From Acidobacteriota bacterium (GTDB lineage Bacteria > Acidobacteriota > Vicinamibacteria > Vicinamibacterales > Fen-181), in NCBI GenBank assembly GCA_003170135.1, contig PMZR01000074.1, positions 1-35,408 of the forward strand: a stretch of 35,408 nt of DNA, read 5' to 3'. Below, piece after piece: positions 1 to 8,508 of the stretch. A program made the position numbers and the translations under genes. How positions within the stretch are numbered: the first letter of the stretch is position 1; every line of letters begins with the position of its first letter. Below the pieces are notes generated by a model, which saw only the letters and a program-made list of their open reading frames with translations, ran no database searches and was not told the DNA's origin.

Positions 1-507
1 CTTCCCGATCCCGCTCTCGCCGACGATGAGGACCCCGAGGCCGAGGATGTCCATCAGCACGGCGTGCACGATCGTGCGCTCGGCCAGCGTGTCCTCGAGC
101 AGGGCCGTGAGCCTCGCGATCGCAATCGGGGTCGCCAGCGGGGTGGCCAGCAGCGGGACGTTGGCGCGCTCGGCCTCGAGCGGCAGCTCGGGCGGCGCGC
201 CGAACCCGCCGGTCATGAGGACGCAGGGGATGTCGCGCGCCAGGGCTCGCGCAAGCGCCGCGGTCCGGGGCCCGGGCGCCAGGCTTTCCAGGTAGCGGAT
301 CTCGCTCTCGCCGAAGATGAGGATGCGTCCCGGGCGCAGGTACTCGTCGAATCCGGCCAGCGCCAGGCCGGTTTTCTGGATGTAGGGGCTGGTGATGGGA
401 CGGTCCAGCCCTTCCGCGCCGGCCACGAGTTCGAGTGGCAGGCCGACCGCGCCCGGGCGGCTCCGCAGGAAGGCGCCGACGGTCGCGCCTGGTGTGGAAG
501 AGGTCAT
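1..507 (-). CDS. hprK: HPr kinase/phosphorylase, N-terminal part (runs off left edge)
   Basis: HprK phosphorylates and dephosphorylates a serine of HPr-type phosphocarriers in the cytoplasm. The visible 169 residues start at the ATG at 507. They contain the N-terminal domain signature with a GLALAGF stretch and the FGESE..YLESL block, which is typical of HprK. A catalytic-domain entry follows (IVHAVLMD, then VGESGIGK), which is the P-loop. The frame is cut immediately after the P-loop Lys, so roughly the C-terminal half lies outside the window. It starts 25 bp after the hpf stop, in the common rpoN-hpf-hprK order. This placement suggests a regulatory nitrogen/carbon PTS branch rather than sugar uptake alone, but no PTS gene is visible here. 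The family call is firm; the substrate is inferred. Confidence 0.9.
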   Translation of the reverse strand, partial: MTSSTPGATVGAFLRSRPGAVGLPLELVAGAEGLDRPITSPYIQKTGLALAGFDEYLRPGRILIFGESEIRYLESLAPGPRTAALARALARDIPCVLMTGGFGAPPELPLEAERANVPLLATPLATPIAIARLTALLEDTLAERTIVHAVLMDILGLGVLIVGESGIGK

Positions 508-532
508 GCGGGCCGCGATTGCTCCAGTTGGT

Positions 533-1096
533 TCATGCCTCGGGGTCGATCAGCCCGAGGTTCCCATCCTTGCGCCGATAGAGCACGTTGATCGAGTCGG
601 TGCCGGCGTTGCGGAAGACGAGGAAGGCGTCGCCGCGCCCTTCGATCTCGAGCGCCGCCTCCTCCACCGTCATCGGCTTCACCGGGTAGCGCGAGGCGCG
701 CAGGACCCGGCGCGGCCGCGCGGTCTCTTGCTCCGCCGGTTCCGGTGGCGGCGGCGCCGGGGCGGCCGCGGCCGCCATCATCTTGGCGGGCGTGGCGCGG
801 CGCTTGCGCTCCTGCCACTTCCCTTTCACTTTCTGCAGCTGCTGCGTGATCTTCTCGATGGCGTCGCTGAACGACGTTTCCCAGGCATCGGTGTCGCCCA
901 GTCCGTGCAGCACGTGATCGCCGCGCGCGTGCGCCCGGACGTCGACGAGGTGACGGTGCTTCTGGAGCGTCAGCACCACCTGGGCCGAAACGATGCCGTC
1001 GTTCAGCAACCGGTCGAGCTTGGCCACCTTCCGCTCGGCAAGCCGCTGGAGGGCCGGCGTGATGTCAACGTGTCGTCCGGTCAATGCGAGTCGCAT
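533..1096 (-). CDS. hpf: Ribosome hibernation promoting factor, long form
   Basis: This cytoplasmic protein binds the 30S decoding site in stationary or starved cells. The long form also dimerises ribosomes into 100S particles. The 187 residues split into an N-terminal ribosome-binding domain (about 1-105, beginning MRLALTGRHVDITPAL), a Pro/Ala-rich linker (about 110-130), and a C-terminal dimerisation domain (about 133-187, with the SINVLYRRKDGNLGLI motif of long HPF). Length and order match long HPF rather than the short gamma-proteobacterial HPF/YfiA. It begins 9 bp after the rpoN stop, so it is probably cotranscribed with rpoN. No clear Shine-Dalgarno precedes the ATG, which fits translational coupling. 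Confidence 0.93.
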   Translation of the reverse strand: MRLALTGRHVDITPALQRLAERKVAKLDRLLNDGIVSAQVVLTLQKHRHLVDVRAHARGDHVLHGLGDTDAWETSFSDAIEKITQQLQKVKGKWQERKRRATPAKMMAAAAAPAPPPPEPAEQETARPRRVLRASRYPVKPMTVEEAALEIEGRGDAFLVFRNAGTDSINVLYRRKDGNLGLIDPEA

Positions 1097-1105
1097 GGGG
1101 AGCCG

Positions 1106-2524
1106 TCAGTACAGCACTTTGCGCTGGTTGGAAGTGGGAATCTTCAACTCTTCGCGATACTTTGCGATCGTGCGCCGGGCCAGGACGAGCCCTTCCTTCT
1201 GCAGGATGCTGACGATCTTCGAGTCGCTGAGGGGCTTGCGGGCATCCTCGTGCTCGATGATCTTGCGAATCCGCTGCTTGATGGTGACCGATGAGACGCT
1301 CTCGCCGTACGAACTGCTGATCCCGCTGTGGAAGAAGTACTTCATTTCGAACACGCCCTGTGGCGTGTGCATGTACTTGTTCGTAACGACCCGGCTGACG
1401 GTCGATTCGTGCATGCCGATGTCGTTGGCGACATCGCGCAGCACCAGCGGGCGCAGGTGTTCGATCCCGTGGTCGAGAAAGTCCTTCTGGAAGTTGATGA
1501 TGGAGGTCGCCACCTTGTGGATCGTCTTCTGCCGCTGCTCGACCGACTTGATCAACCACAGGGCGGACCGGAACTTGTCCTTCACGTACGCCCGTGTCTC
1601 GTCGCTGTTGTCGGCCCCCTTGTCCAGCAGCCGCCGGTACACGGGGCTGATGCGCAGCTGCGGCAACCCCTCCTCGTTCAGCACGGCGACGTACTGGTCC
1701 TCGACCTTCACGACGTACACGTCCGGGATCACGTAGTGGGACGCGGACAGGTTGTAGCGGCTGCCCGGCTTCGGGTCGAGGCGCCGGATGATTTCGATGT
1801 GCTGCTTCAGATCGTCGATCGAGAGCCCGAGCTTGCGCGCCAGTTCCGGCACCTGGTGGTTCTGCAGCAGCCGCAGGTGCTCGGTGATGATCCGCTCGGT
1901 CGGCGTGCCCTCCAGCCCGAGATGGCGCAACTGCAGCCAGAGGCACTCCTGCAGGTCGCGCGCCGCGACGCCGATCGGATCGAACCGCTGGACGACGCGC
2001 AACGCGCGTTCCACTTCCGAGACGGGCCAGTTGCCCATCGAGGCGATCTCTTCGACCGACGCGACCAGGTAGCCGTCCTCGTCCAGGTTGCCGACGATCG
2101 CGGTGCCGATCTCCCGCGCCGCGTCGTCCTCGGTCTGCAGCGAGAGCTGCCACATCAGGTGATCGGCGAGCGAGGTGTTGGTCGAGAGGGTGTTCTCGAT
2201 CGGGGGAAGTTCCTTGACCTCCTGCGGCGTGCGGGGGCAGTAGCCGTCGTCGAGGTAATCGCCGAAGAAGTACTCGTAGTCGCTGTCGTCCCACGCGTCG
2301 GTCTTGGCGGGCGCCTCCTCGGCCTGTTTCTCGGGTTGCGCCTCGACGGGTTGCAACTCCTCGGTCGGAACCTCCTCGAGCATCGGGTTCTCGACCATTT
2401 CCTGGTTGAGCAGGTCGACGAGCTCGAGCGTGGACATCGGCAGGAGCTTGATCGCCTGCTGCAGCGATGGCGTCAGGATCAGCTTCTGGACGAGCTTGGT
2501 ATGTAGTCTCTGCGAGATCGCCAT
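1106..2524 (-). CDS. rpoN: RNA polymerase sigma-54 factor
   Basis: Sigma-54 directs core RNA polymerase to -24/-12 promoters and needs an AAA+ activator. The protein has 472 residues, a normal family length. Region I is the Gln/Leu-rich N-terminus (about 1-50, with LTPSLQQAIKLLPMSTLEL). An acidic region II follows (about 55-115, rich in E and D). The core-binding region is in the middle, a helix-turn-helix lies near 365-395 (MHESTVSRVVTNKYMHTPQG), and the diagnostic RpoN box ARRTIAKYRE lies at about 449-458. The ATG at 2524 gives the canonical N-terminus. No Shine-Dalgarno is evident; a small hairpin sits just upstream instead. Its neighbours lptB and hpf form the widely conserved cluster. 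No sigma-54 activator gene is in the window. Confidence 0.97.
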   Translation of the reverse strand: MAISQRLHTKLVQKLILTPSLQQAIKLLPMSTLELVDLLNQEMVENPMLEEVPTEELQPVEAQPEKQAEEAPAKTDAWDDSDYEYFFGDYLDDGYCPRTPQEVKELPPIENTLSTNTSLADHLMWQLSLQTEDDAAREIGTAIVGNLDEDGYLVASVEEIASMGNWPVSEVERALRVVQRFDPIGVAARDLQECLWLQLRHLGLEGTPTERIITEHLRLLQNHQVPELARKLGLSIDDLKQHIEIIRRLDPKPGSRYNLSASHYVIPDVYVVKVEDQYVAVLNEEGLPQLRISPVYRRLLDKGADNSDETRAYVKDKFRSALWLIKSVEQRQKTIHKVATSIINFQKDFLDHGIEHLRPLVLRDVANDIGMHESTVSRVVTNKYMHTPQGVFEMKYFFHSGISSSYGESVSSVTIKQRIRKIIEHEDARKPLSDSKIVSILQKEGLVLARRTIAKYREELKIPTSNQRKVLY

Positions 2525-2532
2525 GGGCGCTA

Positions 2533-2551
2533 CCGGATGACCGATATCCGG
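2533..2551 (-). promoter_or_regulatory. Small hairpin directly upstream of rpoN ATG
   Basis: CCGGAT (2533-2538) and ATCCGG (2546-2551) form a 6-bp stem with a 7-nt loop, 8 nt before the rpoN start. Flanking GCGCC/GGCGC could extend it with a bulge. No Shine-Dalgarno is present, so the structure may set rpoN translation. It could equally be chance in GC-rich DNA. Confidence 0.25.
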
Positions 2552-2614
2552 CGCCGCCGGACCGTGCTGGCAGCCGCGGCCGGCAGGGCACCGCTGTCTC
2601 TCTAATATCCTAGT

Positions 2615-3340
2615 CTAGTCCAACCGGAAGTCGCTCCCCAGATAAATCCGCCGCACCTCTTCGTCGCCCGCGAGGCTCGCCGGCGTGCCGCTGCGCGAGA
2701 TCACGCCGTCGTGGACGATGTAGGCGCGGTCCGTGATGCGCAGCGTCTCCCGGACGTTGTGGTCCGTGATGAGCACGCCGATCCCGCGCTCCTTCAGGTG
2801 AAAGATGATCTTCTGGATCTCGCCAACCGCGATCGGGTCGATGCCGGCGAAGGGCTCGTCGAGCAGGATGAACTTGGGCGACACCACGAGCGCGCGCGTG
2901 ATCTCGGCACGCCTCCGCTCGCCGCCCGACAGGGTATGCGCCGGGGCCTTGGCGAGCGGGGTCAGGTTCAGCTCGGCCAGCAGGTCGCCCAGCCGGGCGC
3001 GGCGCTCACGGCCATTCAGGTCGAGCGTTTCGAGGATGGCCATGATGTTCTGCTCGACGGTGAGGCCGCGGAAGATCGACGGCTCCTGAGGCAGGTACCC
3101 GATGCCCTTGCGCGCGCGGGCATACATCGGCGAAGCGGTGACATCCTCACCGTTGAGGAGCACGCGGCCGGAGTCGGGCGCGGTGAGCCCGACGGTCATG
3201 TAGAAGGTGGTGGTCTTGCCGGCGCCGTTCGGCCCGAGCAGGCCGACGACTTCACCCGATGCGACTTCAACGCTGACGCCCCGCACCACTGTGCGTCCGC
3301 CGTAGGACTTCGTCAGGTCGCAGGTTCGGAGGTTGGCCAT
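2615..3340 (-). CDS. lptB: LPS export ABC transporter ATP-binding protein
   Basis: LptB is the cytoplasmic ATPase that powers LptFG to extract LPS from the inner membrane and push it along the periplasmic Lpt bridge. The 241 residues carry Walker [10 protein letters not shown] (36-44), the ABC signature LSGGE (137-141), Walker B with [13 protein letters not shown] (157-169), and the H-loop within [10 protein letters not shown]. The FAGIDP and DHNVRETL stretches are characteristic of LptB among ABC ATPases. It starts 14 bp after the lptC/A stop and ends 90 bp before rpoN. LptF and LptG are not in this window. Confidence 0.95.
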   Translation of the reverse strand: MANLRTCDLTKSYGGRTVVRGVSVEVASGEVVGLLGPNGAGKTTTFYMTVGLTAPDSGRVLLNGEDVTASPMYARARKGIGYLPQEPSIFRGLTVEQNIMAILETLDLNGRERRARLGDLLAELNLTPLAKAPAHTLSGGERRRAEITRALVVSPKFILLDEPFAGIDPIAVGEIQKIIFHLKERGIGVLITDHNVRETLRITDRAYIVHDGVISRSGTPASLAGDEEVRRIYLGSDFRLD

Positions 3341-3354
3341 TCAATCGAGCGCGG

Positions 3355-5565
3355 CTACTTCTTGCTGCAGCCCTGGCCGCCCTTCGTCTGAGTGCGGCGT
3401 TCTGTATTGCCGTCGATGATCATCCTATCAACCGATCTCCAGAAAGTCAAAGTGCGGCCTTGCGACTCGCCGAAGCATTTTTCATCGATTTTCACGAGTT
3501 TTCCGGTCACTTTGTACCGCTCATCGGCGGCGGTGTACGTCAGGCGATCGCCGGTCGCGGTGCGCGGGCCGGTTGACGGCGTGCCCTCGTCGTGCACCTC
3601 GACGTTCTCATAGCCGTCCAAGGTATCGAGCGCGCGGCTGTCCTCGGTGAGGTTGAGGACCGCCTTGTCGGTCGTCAACGTGCCCTGGACGCCACCGGTC
3701 ATGCGCACGTGCCCGGTGTAGGTCGCGCGATGCTTCGCGTCTGCGTACATCAACTCGTCCGCCTCGACCTTCGTGCTCACCCGTTCCACGCGCTTGGTCT
3801 TGTCGTCGGTCTGGTCGAGCATCATCGTCGAAACAACCGCGCCCCGTGCGCTCAGATCGCCCGTTTTGTCGTCGAGCACGATCTCCGTGGCGGCGATCGT
3901 CGTGCCCCCTTGCGTTCCCGTGGAAGGCTGCCAGAGCCGCGACTGGCCTTTCGATCGGAAGGTGGCGTGCGAAGCCGCCCCGTCGTAGTCGAGCTCGTCC
4001 GAGATCGCATACACCGGCTGATTCTGGTCGAGGATTCCCGGCGTGTGGACAGATGGGGCGTTCGCCCCCGGCTGCGCGGCCTGGAACGTGGTGTGCACCT
4101 CGCCGGAGGCCGAGACTTTCCGGGTATCGGGCGCCACGACGATGCGGGTGCCGTCGATGGTCGCCTGCTGCTGGTCCTTGACCTGTGGCGGTCTGCCGCG
4201 GTCGTCGTTGCCGGTGAACTCGAACGTGCCGCGCTTCACGACGTAGCGCGCGTCCCGCGCCACTCCCCCGAGGGACGTCCCTTCTTTCAACGTGGCGTTC
4301 CCCGAGAACCGGGCTTCGTCGATCGCGCCGAAGCCCGGCTGCAACGCGAGGTCGAGCGTGCGCGCGGTCGCAATGCGTGGCGCGGCCGGCGGGGCCGGCA
4401 TCTCGCGGTACTCCACGTTGTCGGTGAACCGCAGGCTGGTCAGTCCGCGCCCCGGCTGACTCGCCGCGCCGGGTGTCGGGCCCTGAATCGCCAGCGCACG
4501 GACCACCCGGGGCGGCGCGTCCGCCTGCGCGGGCAATTCCAGTTCCGCGCGCGCGGCCGGGCTCGCGCCGCGCGCGGCGAGCGATCGCATCGTCGTACCG
4601 TCCGGCTCGAGGCCGAAGTCGATGAATTCGCCGCTGATGCGCGTGACGGCCCTGGTGAGGTTCGACGCCACTTCGACCGTGCTGCCACCGCCGAGCGTCG
4701 CCTGCTGCAGGGTCTGGCCGTCCGGACTGTAGTTGAGCGTGATGTCCCGCGCGCGCATGCCGCGCAGCGTGCTGCCGGCGTTGTCGCCGGCGGTCGCCAC
4801 CGGCGGCGGCGCCCCCGTGATGCGCGAATTGCCCTGCAACTGGATCATCTGCACGTGCTGCTCGTCGGGCGTCAACTGCGTCGTCGCCGTGTCCGCCTCG
4901 AGCGTCTCGCCCCGGCGCACGATTTTCGCGTCGCGCTCGAAGCGCATGGTCTTGTCCGCCCGTGCCCAGACGGCCGTCCCCGAATGAACCTCGGAGGGCG
5001 GCTGGCCCTCGGTCTCCGTCGTGGTCATCTCGAAGCTGTCGAGCAGCGACAGGATGTCGCGCTGCTGGTCATAGGTCATCCCGACGCCCGATCCCCGCAT
5101 GGCCGCCCGCGTGAACTCCACCTTCCCTGGCGCGCGGACGATGCCTTCCGCCTTCGCATACGACGCCTCCGCCGTGGTGAGCACGAGGCCGTCCGATGTC
5201 GTGAACCGCACGTTGCCGGTGATCGAGAAGGTTGACTGGTCCTGGGTCACGGACGCCTTGTCGCCGCGCACCTCGAGGTCGCGACCGGTCCGACGCGGGA
5301 AGGTCGCCTTGACGCCGCCGATCTTCGTGGCGTCGGCGGCATACTCGAGGACGCTGTCATAGTCGATGATGCAGTCGACGGTTCCGCCCTTGAGCACGCG
5401 GAATGTCCCGCGACTGGCCCCCATGACCGCCTTCGAGTCGAGCGTGGCGACGGGCCTTCGTGGCGGGGGGGACGGTTGCCGGCGCATCGCGACGTACACG
5501 CCCACCGCGAAGACGACCACGAAGACGCCGAGCACGAGGCGCAGCCAGCGCTGCCAGGAAGTCAT
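3355..5565 (-). CDS. Membrane-anchored LptC/LptA-like (OstA-domain) LPS transport protein, unusually long
   Basis: This is a predicted periplasmic bridge component for LPS export. The ATG at 5565 gives 736 residues with one N-terminal membrane anchor (about 8-27) and a short basic/proline-rich stretch. An LptC-like beta domain follows at about 45-185 (ITGNVRFTTSDGLVLTTAEA, then GIVRAPGKVEFTR and GSGVGMTYD). Further OstA/LptA-like segments follow: about 190-260 (GETLEADTATTQLTPDE), less regular ones in the middle, and a clear one at about 600-715 (YTGHVRMTGGVQGTLTTDKA, then TATGDRLTYT). Usual LptC and LptA are each about 180-200 residues, so this looks like a fused or expanded LptC-LptA. It lies 14 bp upstream of lptB, which supports the role. 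The frame stays open upstream, but the residues before this Met do not look like a real leader and overlap recJ. Confidence 0.8.
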   Translation of the reverse strand: MTSWQRWLRLVLGVFVVVFAVGVYVAMRRQPSPPPRRPVATLDSKAVMGASRGTFRVLKGGTVDCIIDYDSVLEYAADATKIGGVKATFPRRTGRDLEVRGDKASVTQDQSTFSITGNVRFTTSDGLVLTTAEASYAKAEGIVRAPGKVEFTRAAMRGSGVGMTYDQQRDILSLLDSFEMTTTETEGQPPSEVHSGTAVWARADKTMRFERDAKIVRRGETLEADTATTQLTPDEQHVQMIQLQGNSRITGAPPPVATAGDNAGSTLRGMRARDITLNYSPDGQTLQQATLGGGSTVEVASNLTRAVTRISGEFIDFGLEPDGTTMRSLAARGASPAARAELELPAQADAPPRVVRALAIQGPTPGAASQPGRGLTSLRFTDNVEYREMPAPPAAPRIATARTLDLALQPGFGAIDEARFSGNATLKEGTSLGGVARDARYVVKRGTFEFTGNDDRGRPPQVKDQQQATIDGTRIVVAPDTRKVSASGEVHTTFQAAQPGANAPSVHTPGILDQNQPVYAISDELDYDGAASHATFRSKGQSRLWQPSTGTQGGTTIAATEIVLDDKTGDLSARGAVVSTMMLDQTDDKTKRVERVSTKVEADELMYADAKHRATYTGHVRMTGGVQGTLTTDKAVLNLTEDSRALDTLDGYENVEVHDEGTPSTGPRTATGDRLTYTAADERYKVTGKLVKIDEKCFGESQGRTLTFWRSVDRMIIDGNTERRTQTKGGQGCSKK

Positions 5566-5597
5566 AGAGATACTTGAATGCGCAGGGATCCCCGATC

Positions 5598-7316
5598 CTA
5601 TTCGGATCGCCTGATGTCGGCGAGTGTCAGTTCCAGGAACGTCTCGCCGTTGAAGACATTCTGATTCAGCGAGAACGCCACGTCCACCGTCCCGCGGTGA
5701 TCGGCGAGCCACGCTTCGTGCGCGATTCCCTGCCAGGCCACCGCGCGGAACAGACGTCCGTCCTGGCGGAGCGCCATCTTGAGGTGACGCTCCTTGAGGC
5801 GTCGTGGCCGATCCACCAGCTCCACGCCCGTCGCCGAGAAGACGGGCCGGGGATTGCCGGGCCCGAACGGCGCCAGGGTCTCCAGTTCCGCGACCAGGTC
5901 GCCGCGGATCGTCCCGAACCGGAGCGGCACGTCGATGCGCAGCCGCGGCCGCAGATCGTCCGGCGCGAGCACGGCGTCCCCCCAGTCGGCAAGCGCGCCG
6001 CGGAACTCCTTCACGCGCGCCGCGTCGAGCGTCAACCCGGCCGCGAGCTTGTGGCCGCCGAAGCGTGTGAGCATCGGCGCGCACCGCTCGAGCGCGGCCA
6101 GCATGTCGAACGACGGCACGCTCCGGCACGACCCATGCGCCGTGTCGCCGTCGATCGACAGCACGACCACGGGGCGGTAGAAGCTCTCGACCAGGCGCGA
6201 GGCGACGATCCCGATGACGCCCCGGTGCCAGCCGTCTCCCCCGACGACCAGCACCGAGCGGGACCCGATGTCCGGGTCGGATTCGATGGCCTTGCGGGCG
6301 AGCGCGAGGATGCGCTGCTCCTCCTGCTGCCGCCGCTGGTTCTCCTCGTTGAGCTGCTCGGCGAGCACCCGCACCTCGTCGGCCATCGCTTCGTCGGCCG
6401 CGAGCAGCAGGCGCGCGGCGATGTCCGGCGTGCTCATGCGGCCGGCGGCATTGACGCGCGGCGCGATCACGAACGCCACGTGGTAGGTGTCGATGGCCTT
6501 GCCCGTGAGCCCGGATGCCTCGAGCAGCGCGCGCAGGCCGACCTTGTGCGGTCCGCGCGACAGCATCTCGAGACCGAGCTTCGCGATCACGCGGTTCTCA
6601 CCGACGACCGGCACGACGTCGGCCAACGTGCCAATGGCGGCGATCTTCACGAACGCGGGCAGCCACCGCTCCCGCCCCGTCCGGTTGCACAGGGCCTGCA
6701 CCAGCTTCAGGGCGACGCCGACGCCCGCCAGATCGCGATCGGGGTACGTCGAATCGCGGCGCTTGGGATTGATGACGGCCAGGGCGCGCGGCAACGTCGC
6801 GTCGGGCTCGTGATGGTCGGTGATGATCAGGTCCACGCCCAGTTCGCGCGCGCGGTCGGCGGCCTCGACGCTCCGGGTGCCGCAGTCCACCGAGATGACG
6901 AGCCGGATGCCCTCCGCGTGCAACCGTTCGATCGCCGGCGGGTGCAGGCCGTACCCGTCGCGGATCCGCTCGGGCAGGAAGTGCACGACGTCGGCACCGA
7001 GCATCTCCAGCGCCCGCCGCAGGATCACCGTCGAGGTGACGCCATCCACGTCGTAATCGCCGTGGATGGCGATCCGATCGCCTCGCGCGATGCCAGCCAG
7101 GATGCGGTCGACGGCGGCGGCCATGTCGGGCAGGCCCAGGGGATCGTGCAGATGGTCGAGCGAGGGCGCGAGAAATCGGCGCGCCGCGGCGGCATCGGCC
7201 AGGCCCCGCTGGCACAGCAGCCGGGCGAACACCGGCGTGACGCCCAGCGCACCGGCGAGCGCACCCACCTGGTCCTCGGAGCAGGGAACGTGTTCCCAGA
7301 TGAGTGGAGCGGGCAT
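5598..7316 (-). CDS. recJ: Single-stranded-DNA-specific exonuclease RecJ
   Basis: RecJ is a 5'-3' single-strand exonuclease acting in RecF-pathway recombination, base excision and mismatch repair. The 572 residues contain the DHH-phosphoesterase motifs in order: DYDVDG (87-92), VDCG (143-146), DHH (167-169) and INPKR near 182-186. The DHHA1-type motif GGHKLAAG lies near 430, with an OB-like C-terminal domain after it. Length matches bacterial RecJ. It lies between accA (50 bp upstream) and lptC/A (32 bp downstream) on the same strand, so it is probably in the same transcript. Nothing is missing from the active site. Confidence 0.95.
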   Translation of the reverse strand: MPAPLIWEHVPCSEDQVGALAGALGVTPVFARLLCQRGLADAAAARRFLAPSLDHLHDPLGLPDMAAAVDRILAGIARGDRIAIHGDYDVDGVTSTVILRRALEMLGADVVHFLPERIRDGYGLHPPAIERLHAEGIRLVISVDCGTRSVEAADRARELGVDLIITDHHEPDATLPRALAVINPKRRDSTYPDRDLAGVGVALKLVQALCNRTGRERWLPAFVKIAAIGTLADVVPVVGENRVIAKLGLEMLSRGPHKVGLRALLEASGLTGKAIDTYHVAFVIAPRVNAAGRMSTPDIAARLLLAADEAMADEVRVLAEQLNEENQRRQQEEQRILALARKAIESDPDIGSRSVLVVGGDGWHRGVIGIVASRLVESFYRPVVVLSIDGDTAHGSCRSVPSFDMLAALERCAPMLTRFGGHKLAAGLTLDAARVKEFRGALADWGDAVLAPDDLRPRLRIDVPLRFGTIRGDLVAELETLAPFGPGNPRPVFSATGVELVDRPRRLKERHLKMALRQDGRLFRAVAWQGIAHEAWLADHRGTVDVAFSLNQNVFNGETFLELTLADIRRSE

Positions 7317-7366
7317 CTCGTGGACCGTTCAGGGACGCGGGGGGTGCGCGGCGGGAGGAGGCGCGT

Positions 7367-8347
7367 TCACCCGGCGCCCTCGGCGTCGGTAAAATCCACG
7401 CCGAGCTTCCCCATGTTGCGGAACTTCTCGTACCGGTGCTGCAGCCGCACATCGTCGGGCTCGGCGCTCACCTCGGCGAGCGCCCGTTCGACCGCGCAAT
7501 CGAGCAGCGCCGCGGCCACCGCGTGCTCGGTGTGCGCGCCGCCCGGCGGCTCGGGCACGATCTCGTCGACGATGCCCGCCTTGAACAGGTCCGGAGCGGT
7601 CAGCTTCAAGGCTTCGGTCGCCTCGACTTTCCGCGCGGAATCCCGCCACAGGATCGCCGCGCACCCTTCCGGCGGGATGACGCTGTAGATCGCGAATTCC
7701 TGGATCAGCACGCGGTCGCCGATCGCGATGCCGAGCGCTCCCCCGCTGCCTCCTTCGCCGGTGACCGACACGATAACCGGGACGGCGAGCATGATCATCT
7801 CGCGCAGGTTATAGGCGATCGCTTCGGCCACGCCCCGCTCCTCGGACTCGATGCCCGGAAACGCCGCGGGCGTGTCGACGAAGATGAGGATCGGGCGGCG
7901 GAACTTCTCGGCGATCTTCATCGCACGCAGCGCCTTCCGGTAACCCTCCGGCCGCGCGTAGCCGAAGTTGCGGTAGATCTTCTCCTTGGTGTCCGCGCCG
8001 CCCTTCTGGTGCCCGACGACGAGCACGGGCCGATCCTTGTAGCGGGCCAGGCCGGTCACGATCGCATGGTCGTCGGCGAAGCGCCGGTCGCCGTGGATCT
8101 CGATAAAGTCGGTGCACAACCGCCGGATGTAGTCGAGCGCGTTCGGGCGGAGCGGGTGCCGCGCGACCAGCACGCGCTGCCAGGGCGTCAGCGTCCGGTA
8201 AATCTCGGACCGGATCTGCTGGATGCGCCGCCGCAGCTGCTCGATCTCGCCGTCGCGCCCGTCGGTGCGCGGCAGCATCGACAGCGCCTCGATCTCCTTC
8301 TGGAGCACCCCGATCGGCTCTTCGAAATCCAGATTGTCGCCCGGCAT
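7367..8347 (-). CDS. accA: Acetyl-CoA carboxylase carboxyltransferase subunit alpha
   Basis: AccA with AccD transfers the carboxyl group from carboxybiotin to acetyl-CoA to make malonyl-CoA, the first committed step of fatty acid synthesis. The 326 residues match AccA end to end. The N-terminal helical region includes IGVLQKEIEAL, followed by LTPWQRVLVARHPLRP, then FIEIHGDRRFADD, GHQKG, and the crotonase-like core with GEGGSGGALGI and YSVIPPEGCAAILWRD. The start at 8347 gives the usual N-terminus. accD is not visible here. The 154-bp space to dnaE contains a 7-bp-periodic repeat element. Confidence 0.96.
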   Translation of the reverse strand: MPGDNLDFEEPIGVLQKEIEALSMLPRTDGRDGEIEQLRRRIQQIRSEIYRTLTPWQRVLVARHPLRPNALDYIRRLCTDFIEIHGDRRFADDHAIVTGLARYKDRPVLVVGHQKGGADTKEKIYRNFGYARPEGYRKALRAMKIAEKFRRPILIFVDTPAAFPGIESEERGVAEAIAYNLREMIMLAVPVIVSVTGEGGSGGALGIAIGDRVLIQEFAIYSVIPPEGCAAILWRDSARKVEATEALKLTAPDLFKAGIVDEIVPEPPGGAHTEHAVAAALLDCAVERALAEVSAEPDDVRLQHRYEKFRNMGKLGVDFTDAEGAG

Positions 8348-8366
8348 AGATGCCTCTACGGCTCTC

Positions 8367-8508
8367 GTGCGATGTGCGATGTGCAGCGTGCAAGGTGGCG
8401 CGACGCTTCGCCAGAGCGCGTTCCATTATTCAAGAAATAGTGCGCCCAGCGTCAGTGTGGGCGCCTCGACGCACCTGGCACCCCGCACTCCGCACCCCGC
8501 ACTATTTC
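8367..8508. repeat. Heptameric GTGC-NNN repeat element with inverted arms (accA-dnaE spacer)
   Basis: The left arm (8367-8394) has four 7-bp units in register: GTGCGAT, GTGCGAT, GTGCAGC, GTGCAAG. The right arm (about 8467-8501), read on the minus strand, has five: GTGCGGG, GTGCGGA, GTGCGGG, GTGCCAG, GTGCGTC. The arms point at each other, so a transcript can fold on itself. An 11-bp inverted repeat GAAATAGTGCG (8434-8444) and CGCACTATTTC (498-508 of the same kilobase, i.e. 8498-8508) is embedded and covers the dnaE stop codon. Function is unknown; a terminator or processing role for dnaE mRNA is possible. Confidence 0.7.

Noticed and set aside
1065..2591. A 508-codon minus-strand frame overlapping rpoN
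   Set aside because: It is an out-of-frame shadow of rpoN with Arg/Ala/Gly-rich composition and no motifs.
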